NCBI GenBank assembly: GCA_016933315.1
Contig: JAFGBE010000017.1
Location: 1 to 17,970, forward strand
DNA length: 17,970 nt
DNA from: Candidatus Auribacterota bacterium
GTDB lineage: Bacteria > Auribacterota > UBA6266
Direction of reading: 5' to 3'
In this document: positions 13,040 through 17,970 of the stretch, piece by piece
How the letters are laid out: every line of letters starts with the position of its first letter
Numbering within the stretch: position 1 is the first letter of the stretch
Notes under the pieces: model-generated
Database searches by the model: none
What the model was told of the DNA's origin: nothing
What the model saw: the letters and a program-made list of their open reading frames with translations, nothing else
Position numbers and translations under genes: made by a program

Positions 13040-14245
13040 TTATATATCAATAAGTGACTTTAACCCCAGAAAAGACGCAGCCTGTATTCCGCTGTCATCC
13101 TCCGTAAATGAAGATATCTCAATCTTTAAATTTACGCGATGCATTTCAAAGATATATTTTATCACTTCTCTGTTAATCAGCTCAATGAAGGATTTGCCGC
13201 AATGCGCAAGGTCTCCGCCTATCACAACTATCTCGGGATTAAGGAGGTTGACTAAAAACCCTATTCCCGGCGCCATTGACTTAGCCAGGGCGCCTATGAT
13301 ATCAAGCGCCAGTGTATCGCCGTTCAACCCGGCTTTAATAACCCCGTCAAAACTCAAATCCCTGTAAAATTCAGTTTGTTCATTCTGTTTGCGGCCTGCC
13401 AATATATCTTTTGCAAGAACTTCCACAGAAGGTATCGCTTCATAGGATGAAAAGGGGTCGCAGCTGATGGACCCAATGCCCGCATCTGATTTTGAAGAAG
13501 CAACTCCGACTTCTCCAGCACAGTAACCAAAACCCCTGTAAACCCCGCCGTCGAAAAGGAAGCCAACGCCCAAACCCATATCTTTAGCCACATAATTTCT
13601 GGTAAGAATGAATATTATATTCTTAATGTCATATCCTTTCCCCATCCACGATTCGTACACCAGTCCCACATTCGCATCATTATCAATGACAATATTGAAT
13701 TCGAAATGTTCCCTGAGTTTTTTAAGGAGAGGATAATGCTTTTCCTTAAAAAGATATGATTTCAATACCGTGCCTTTATTGTAATCTATAATGCCCGAGA
13801 CGGAAATGCCGGCGCCGATTATTTTTTTGAGCGGGATATTCTTTTCGGACGACATTTCCCTCATTGTCTGGATAATGTTACCCGCTACCTCATCACCCGA
13901 TACTGCTTCCCCGTAATCAAACGATTTCATCGCTATTAACTTACGCGTAATGTCAAAAAGCCCTATCCTCATGGAGTAGGCGCCTATATCCACACCGAAC
14001 AAAAATCTCGAAGAAGGCACAATTTTCAAAAAAACCGGAGGCCGGCCGCCGGTTGAAACATCTACTCCGCTTTCTTCGATGATGCCTTCGGAAAGAAGCT
14101 CATTGACAATACGCGTAACTGTCACTTTACTGATACCCGATTTTTTCGCGACATCAACCCTCGCTATAGGGGAATTTTTGTAAATCAGGCCTAAAATTGT
14201 TTTTTTATTCTTTTCTTTAATCATTTTTATGGAAGAAGAACTCAT
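13040..14245 (-). CDS. ROK-family transcriptional repressor (NagC/XylR-like)
   Basis: A 401-residue ROK protein with an N-terminal winged helix (about 10-72: ARVDVAKKSGISKVTVTRIVNELLSEG, then the wing GGRPP). The sugar-kinase-like domain follows: FGVDIGAYSMRIGLFD (84-98), VIDNDANVG with the usual catalytic Asp190, MGLGVGFLFDG, and NPEIVVIGGDL near the end. The ExGH motif is AGEVGV (243-248), with Val in place of the sugar-binding His, and the CxCGxxGC zinc motif that normally follows is gone (only one Cys nearby). So the sensor has lost two family hallmarks, and kinase activity is unlikely. It probably controls this operon in response to GlcNAc or a phosphorylated form. The ATG overlaps the GH94 stop as ATGA, with GGGAGG upstream. 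Confidence 0.85.
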   Translation of the reverse strand: MSSSSIKMIKEKNKKTILGLIYKNSPIARVDVAKKSGISKVTVTRIVNELLSEGIIEESGVDVSTGGRPPVFLKIVPSSRFLFGVDIGAYSMRIGLFDITRKLIAMKSFDYGEAVSGDEVAGNIIQTMREMSSEKNIPLKKIIGAGISVSGIIDYNKGTVLKSYLFKEKHYPLLKKLREHFEFNIVIDNDANVGLVYESWMGKGYDIKNIIFILTRNYVAKDMGLGVGFLFDGGVYRGFGYCAGEVGVASSKSDAGIGSISCDPFSSYEAIPSVEVLAKDILAGRKQNEQTEFYRDLSFDGVIKAGLNGDTLALDIIGALAKSMAPGIGFLVNLLNPEIVVIGGDLAHCGKSFIELINREVIKYIFEMHRVNLKIEISSFTEDDSGIQAASFLGLKSLIDI

Positions 14246-16611
14246 TTTTTGCCTCCCATCAGTACTTTCACCTTGTGGACTTTCCCGTCTCCGTGGGGAT
14301 ATATCAATGTGCCGTCTATCGGTTTCCCGTCAACCATAATTTCCTTTACTCCTCTTTCAACACCGGCAGGGTTCAGAATCTCAATATCATAAACAGCCGC
14401 CCTGAAAGGTCTTCTTATCCCGCACTTCTTCCAGCAGGACGGGATACACGGGTCTATTCTAAGGCCTTTAAAATCCCTTCTGGCCCCCAGTATCCACTCC
14501 GTAGCGGCTATGTGCATCCACGGCGCCGTTCCCGTATTCCAGGTAAAAGAACCTTCCCCGAAATTCGCCTTGTTTCCCGGGCCGACGACATATTCAGCCC
14601 ATACATAAGGCTCAACCTTGTATTTATCCTGATCCGCTTTTGCTTTGCTCATAGGACAAAGCTTCATGTAAGTTTCAAAAGCCTTGTTTCCCCTCCCGAT
14701 CTCACAATCCGCGACTATCTTGAATGCACACGCATGTGAAAAGACCGCGGCATTCTCCTTTGTTCCGGGAGCAAATGCCGTAACTCTTCCTATTCCTTCG
14801 TTAAAATGGCTGTAAGACGGAAGGAATAAAGCCGGACCGTACGGGGTGTCGAGATAGCGATCTATTTTCCCAAGTATGCTTTTCATACGCTTTTTCTCAG
14901 CAACTCCTGATAATATCGCCCATGTTTGACTGTTAAGAGGGACTTTCCCTTCCCTGTTTTTCGAGGAACCTATCCTGTATCCGCTGTCATTCACTGCCGC
15001 GATATACCATTTGCCGTCCCATCCCCTGTCATTAATTATCTTTTTTAACTCGTAAAATTTTCCTGACATTTCTTTTTCAACCTTCTTATCCCCTAAAAAT
15101 CCGGCAAGCTCCCCTACCTGCAGACAGGCTCTTGCGAGTGCCATTGCAAGCCAGACGCTTTCCCCCCTGCCCTTGTATCCGACATGATCATACGCGTCAT
15201 TCCAGTCAGCTTTATAGATGAGAGGGAACCCGTTTCTGCCGCGCTGGCCATATATGTGCCTCACAGACCGGATAATATGCTCATATACAGACGCCTTGCT
15301 CCCGTCGTGAAATTTATATTCTTTTTCAAGGAATGAAACATCCCCTGTTTCCTTTATATAAGAGATAACCGTGAAAGGCAGCCATACGGCAACATCGGAT
15401 TTTCCTGTCATGAAACCACCTGTTTTATCCCAAGAGCCTTCCACATCCGAAAAACCGGATACCGCATGCCCGCACTTATACTGCCAGAATAATATTTTAT
15501 CAAGCTTTTCACGTGCAAGAGCCATGTCAAGAGACAGCAGCCCTTCTATATCCTGGGCGGTATCCCTGTAACCCAACCCCCCTTCTCCGCCGTGATATTG
15601 GGACGTCCCGCGCCAACATGTTATCGCGCTCAACTGATATTTGCCCCAAATATTCACCATTGCATCGAAATCCCTATCGGGGGTCTCAACTTTAATATCT
15701 TCGGTGATTTTATCCCATTTTGATTTGATTCTGCCGTATTCTTTCGCAAAGGCCCTCAAAGAAGAATATTTTTTAACCAGACCCGCTATGTCATTCTTAT
15801 CCTCCGTATAACCCAGCACAACCACAACCCTCTTTGTTTCACCGGGATCCAGTTCCAGTGTCTTCTGAAAGACACCGACTGTATCTTCCCCTCTGGAATA
15901 CCCGTTCCGGAGTTTTGCCGCGCTCAAACCCGAAGGGTTCCTTGAATCATTATACCTGCCGAAAAACTTTTCTTTGTTTACCTCATACCCGTCCGGCTTC
16001 ATGGAAATATTAAAATAAGAATAACCCGTTTCCTTGCCTTTAACGAATTGATGCTTGAATGATATGATCGTATTCGTCTTCCTGTCATAACGGGCCTCGT
16101 TATACAGGCATAAGATATTCCTGTAAACTGTTTCCAGTTCAACATTACCGGAAACAAACTCCACAAAAGGAAAAATCGTCGCCTTTTTGGTTTTACCCGT
16201 TTTATTCTCTAATTTGATTTCCCACATCTCCAGGGAAGCTTCCTCAGGCACTATATATGTAATATCGCATTTCAACCCGTTTTTGCGCCCGCTGATACTG
16301 GTATATCCAAGCCCATGGACGCATTTCCAGTAATCAAGGCGCTTCATCAGAGGCTGCCAGTTGCATGACCACAGTTCGTTTTTATTCTCATCCCTTATAT
16401 ATACATACCGGCCCGGCCTGTCCGTATGTATATGGTCATACCGTAATACCCTGTGGCATTTTGGATCCTTATAATAACTGAAACCGCCGCCGGTCTGTGA
16501 TACAAGGGCATGATAATTTTTGTTAAAAAGATAATTAAACCACGGCCGCGGCGTATCCGGCCTTGTGATAATAAATTCTTTCCTGTCTTTTGAAAAATTG
16601 CCGTATTCCAA
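14242..16611 (-). CDS. GH94 disaccharide phosphorylase, probably N,N'-diacetylchitobiose phosphorylase
   Basis: A 789-residue GH94 (former GT36) enzyme of full family length, without signal peptide, so cytoplasmic. The N-terminal beta-sandwich (about 10-270) opens TRPDTPRPWFNYLFN with TGGGFSYYKDP. The (alpha/alpha)6 barrel has GGLGYRDTAQD (344-354), KADWNDAYD (467-475; the Asp of WND is at the usual place of the catalytic acid), and near the end FTWNTGTAPWMH and LRIDPCIPSCWK, typical of the family. The enzyme splits a beta-linked disaccharide with phosphate into a sugar-1-phosphate and a free sugar. Chitobiose is inferred from the nagA, nagB and mutase neighbours; cellobiose-type substrates cannot be excluded. 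The start is TTG, fixed by GGAGG (16618-16622) six nt upstream; the first in-frame Met is near residue 89, inside the conserved domain. Confidence 0.88.
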   Translation of the reverse strand: MEYGNFSKDRKEFIITRPDTPRPWFNYLFNKNYHALVSQTGGGFSYYKDPKCHRVLRYDHIHTDRPGRYVYIRDENKNELWSCNWQPLMKRLDYWKCVHGLGYTSISGRKNGLKCDITYIVPEEASLEMWEIKLENKTGKTKKATIFPFVEFVSGNVELETVYRNILCLYNEARYDRKTNTIISFKHQFVKGKETGYSYFNISMKPDGYEVNKEKFFGRYNDSRNPSGLSAAKLRNGYSRGEDTVGVFQKTLELDPGETKRVVVVLGYTEDKNDIAGLVKKYSSLRAFAKEYGRIKSKWDKITEDIKVETPDRDFDAMVNIWGKYQLSAITCWRGTSQYHGGEGGLGYRDTAQDIEGLLSLDMALAREKLDKILFWQYKCGHAVSGFSDVEGSWDKTGGFMTGKSDVAVWLPFTVISYIKETGDVSFLEKEYKFHDGSKASVYEHIIRSVRHIYGQRGRNGFPLIYKADWNDAYDHVGYKGRGESVWLAMALARACLQVGELAGFLGDKKVEKEMSGKFYELKKIINDRGWDGKWYIAAVNDSGYRIGSSKNREGKVPLNSQTWAILSGVAEKKRMKSILGKIDRYLDTPYGPALFLPSYSHFNEGIGRVTAFAPGTKENAAVFSHACAFKIVADCEIGRGNKAFETYMKLCPMSKAKADQDKYKVEPYVWAEYVVGPGNKANFGEGSFTWNTGTAPWMHIAATEWILGARRDFKGLRIDPCIPSCWKKCGIRRPFRAAVYDIEILNPAGVERGVKEIMVDGKPIDGTLIYPHGDGKVHKVKVLMGGKK

Positions 16612-16617
16612 TTTAAG

Positions 16618-16622
16618 CCTCC
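16618..16622 (-). promoter_or_regulatory. Ribosome binding site that fixes a TTG start
   Basis: GGAGG on the minus strand stands exactly 6 nt before the TTG at 16611. No in-frame ATG or GTG is positioned to use it, so it decides the start of the GH94 gene. A strong site with a weak start codon may set expression below that of the sugar-binding protein just upstream. Confidence 0.8.
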
Positions 16623-16626
16623 GTAA

Positions 16627-17913
16627 TCAATGCAGGTTTTCCGCTATAATATCGTTTAATCTGTCCTCTATGTTCTGTAACGTTTCCTCGGCGCTTGCTT
16701 CACCCAAAGTGAACTTATCGAAATTCTCCATAAGCACCCTGTTAAAAAGGTTCCATGGTATAAAGGGCGAAGTGTATTTTTTGGGAGGATAAGCATAGCC
16801 TATCGAATCGATAAACACTTTGTTGTCTTCATTCGGATATTTTTTATCCCTTAAAAAATCTTCGCTTAATGCTTCTTTTTTATAGACGGGCACACTGTCC
16901 CCTTCATCAACAACGTACCTGTTGCCTTTTTGACCTGCAAGGTAGCTTAAAAAAACCCAATCAGCCGCTTTGTCTTTTGATGAACTTGTTACAGCCCAGC
17001 CGTGACTGTCCAAAAATGTAGCCCTCTTTTTCCCTTTTGGAAGAGGGGCTATACCGAAGGACAGGTTTTCTTTTTCCCTGAAATTCACGACATACCATCT
17101 TCCGCCGATAAACATCGCCGCGCGTCCGCTCACGAATATCTGGAAACTGTCCGCTCCCTGTATATCGGACTGGTCGGGGATTACATGATATTTGGTAATC
17201 AGGTCTTTAAAATATTTTATCGCCTGTACAGCTTCAGGATTCCTTATAATACATTTTCTGCCTGTATCGTCAAAAATCCTGCCGCCGTTCTGCAGAATAT
17301 AAAGGACCCACATATCCGCCGCATCGCTGTATAGCGCAGCGCCGAATTGGGTGGTTATGCCCGAAGCGTTACGTTTGGTCAGTTTTTGCGCAACTTCCCT
17401 GAACTTTTCCCAATCCCAGCTCTCATCGGGATATGGCAATTCCATCTCATCGAACAAATCCCTGTTATAGTACAAAACCCTTGTAGTAAAGCTGCCGGGA
17501 AGGGCATATAATCTATCGTTGAAAGTATAAGCATCTATCAGCTCGGGGAAATACTCGCTGACATCAAAACCCGTTTCCTTCACAATATCATCCAGGCTAT
17601 AAACAGCCCCTTTCCCCGCCAGTGTAGGCAAGTCAAAATCTCTTATAAAGAATATGTCCGGCGCATCGTTTCCGGCAAACTGTGTAAGCAGCTTGTCGAT
17701 GTATCCGACACCGGCCACCGGCTGGTAATCTGTCCTCATGTCCGGATTCATATTCATAAACTCTTTTCCCTGCTGCCTTCTTATAACATCATATTTCGGG
17801 AAACCGGGAGCGGTGTAACGGATCATCTTCTTGTCGGTTTTCTCCACGCTGCACGAACACAAAAACGGCATCAAAAATAATACTGCAATTAAAACCGGTA
17901 AAAATCGTTTCAT
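16627..17913 (-). CDS. ABC transporter sugar-binding lipoprotein (family 1)
   Basis: A 428-residue extracellular solute-binding protein of the carbohydrate ABC type. Residues 1-20 form a lipoprotein signal peptide ending LCSC, with Cys21 as the lipidated residue. The family 1 pattern is clear: DAPDIFFIRDFDLPTLAGKG (84-103), then LDDIVKE, YALPGSFTTRVLYYNRDLF, the FVSGRAAMFIGG loop, and FGIAPLPKGK. It should deliver a sugar to an inner-membrane permease pair, neither complete in the window. The neighbours suggest a GlcNAc disaccharide or short chitin oligosaccharide as ligand, but binding residues are too variable in this family to tell. GGGGAG is 7 nt before the ATG, and the ATG overlaps the stop of an upstream frame. 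The GH94 gene follows after 15 nt, so uptake and phosphorolysis are co-transcribed. Confidence 0.9.
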   Translation of the reverse strand: MKRFLPVLIAVLFLMPFLCSCSVEKTDKKMIRYTAPGFPKYDVIRRQQGKEFMNMNPDMRTDYQPVAGVGYIDKLLTQFAGNDAPDIFFIRDFDLPTLAGKGAVYSLDDIVKETGFDVSEYFPELIDAYTFNDRLYALPGSFTTRVLYYNRDLFDEMELPYPDESWDWEKFREVAQKLTKRNASGITTQFGAALYSDAADMWVLYILQNGGRIFDDTGRKCIIRNPEAVQAIKYFKDLITKYHVIPDQSDIQGADSFQIFVSGRAAMFIGGRWYVVNFREKENLSFGIAPLPKGKKRATFLDSHGWAVTSSSKDKAADWVFLSYLAGQKGNRYVVDEGDSVPVYKKEALSEDFLRDKKYPNEDNKVFIDSIGYAYPPKKYTSPFIPWNLFNRVLMENFDKFTLGEASAEETLQNIEDRLNDIIAENLH

Positions 17914-17970
17914 AAAGGCTCTCCCCGTTTGTTTATTCCAGAAACAAAGACGACTAAAAAAATAGCAATG
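17910..17970 (-). CDS. C-terminal tail of an upstream membrane protein (cut by window edge)
   Basis: An open frame enters from the right edge and ends with a TGA that overlaps the ATG of the sugar-binding protein as ATGA. Its last 19 residues read IAIFLVVFVSGINKRGEPL: a hydrophobic segment followed by a basic tail, as at the end of an inner-membrane protein with a cytoplasmic C-terminus. An ABC permease or other transport component would suit the operon, but the fragment is too short to identify. The overlap type, also seen twice elsewhere in this operon, supports it being real. Confidence 0.5.
   Translation of the reverse strand, partial: IAIFLVVFVSGINKRGEPL

Noticed and set aside
13040..14245. 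The ROK protein as a GlcNAc kinase
   Set aside because: It has a clear N-terminal winged helix and lacks the ExGH histidine and zinc motif, so a repressor role is far more likely.

Overview
The window reads as chromosomal DNA from a Gram-negative (diderm) bacterium. It has lipoprotein and Sec signal peptides, CsgG-type outer-membrane family proteins, and a sigma-54 activator with a matching -24/-12 promoter. The GlmU-like and GlmM-like enzymes are of the kinds usual in Bacteroidota, archaea and several uncultivated phyla rather than in Proteobacteria or Firmicutes. My guess is an uncultivated lineage on the PVC/FCB/Omnitrophota/Elusimicrobiota side of the tree, but the sequence alone does not settle this. 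Coding density is high. I see no rRNA, tRNA, CRISPR array, insertion sequence or sign of recent transfer.

Region 1 (1-4792, all minus strand) is a compact operon of seven exported proteins. In transcription order they are: a small Tyr-rich protein; a Cys-rich single-domain LPP20-like protein; a protein with three LPP20-like domains; a 41-residue lipoprotein; a FlgT-like protein; a CsgG-like protein with a FlgT-C-like tail; and a second CsgG-like paralogue that runs off the left edge. A near-perfect sigma-54 promoter (4775-4792) sits 20 nt upstream of the likely leader start. The next gene (5033-6523), transcribed divergently, encodes a GAF/AAA+/Fis-type sigma-54 activator. Repeated TTACATA half-sites and a palindrome lie between them, at the right distance for an upstream activating sequence. 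The protein set resembles the Vibrio FlgO/FlgP/FlgT outer-membrane ring proteins plus CsgG-type channel proteins, with no flagellar gene or curli subunit in view. This operon is the best candidate here for an undescribed system.

Region 2 (6603-8429, plus strand) is glmS, which makes glucosamine-6-phosphate. It is convergent with region 3, with 3 bp between the stop codons.

Region 3 (8433-17970, all minus strand) is an amino-sugar operon. In transcription order: the tail of an upstream reading frame, a sugar-binding lipoprotein, a GH94 phosphorylase, a ROK-family repressor, a GlmM-like phosphohexosamine mutase, NagB, a GlmU-like bifunctional enzyme, and NagA. Every junction is an ATGA overlap or a gap of 11-19 nt. 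The simplest reading is uptake of a GlcNAc disaccharide such as N,N'-diacetylchitobiose, followed by phosphorolysis to GlcNAc-1-phosphate plus GlcNAc. GlcNAc-1-phosphate could then go to UDP-GlcNAc (GlmU-like enzyme), or through the mutase, NagA and NagB to fructose-6-phosphate. GlmS runs the opposite reaction to NagB, and with the mutase and GlmU-like enzyme it also completes de novo UDP-GlcNAc synthesis. No kinase for the free GlcNAc is visible.
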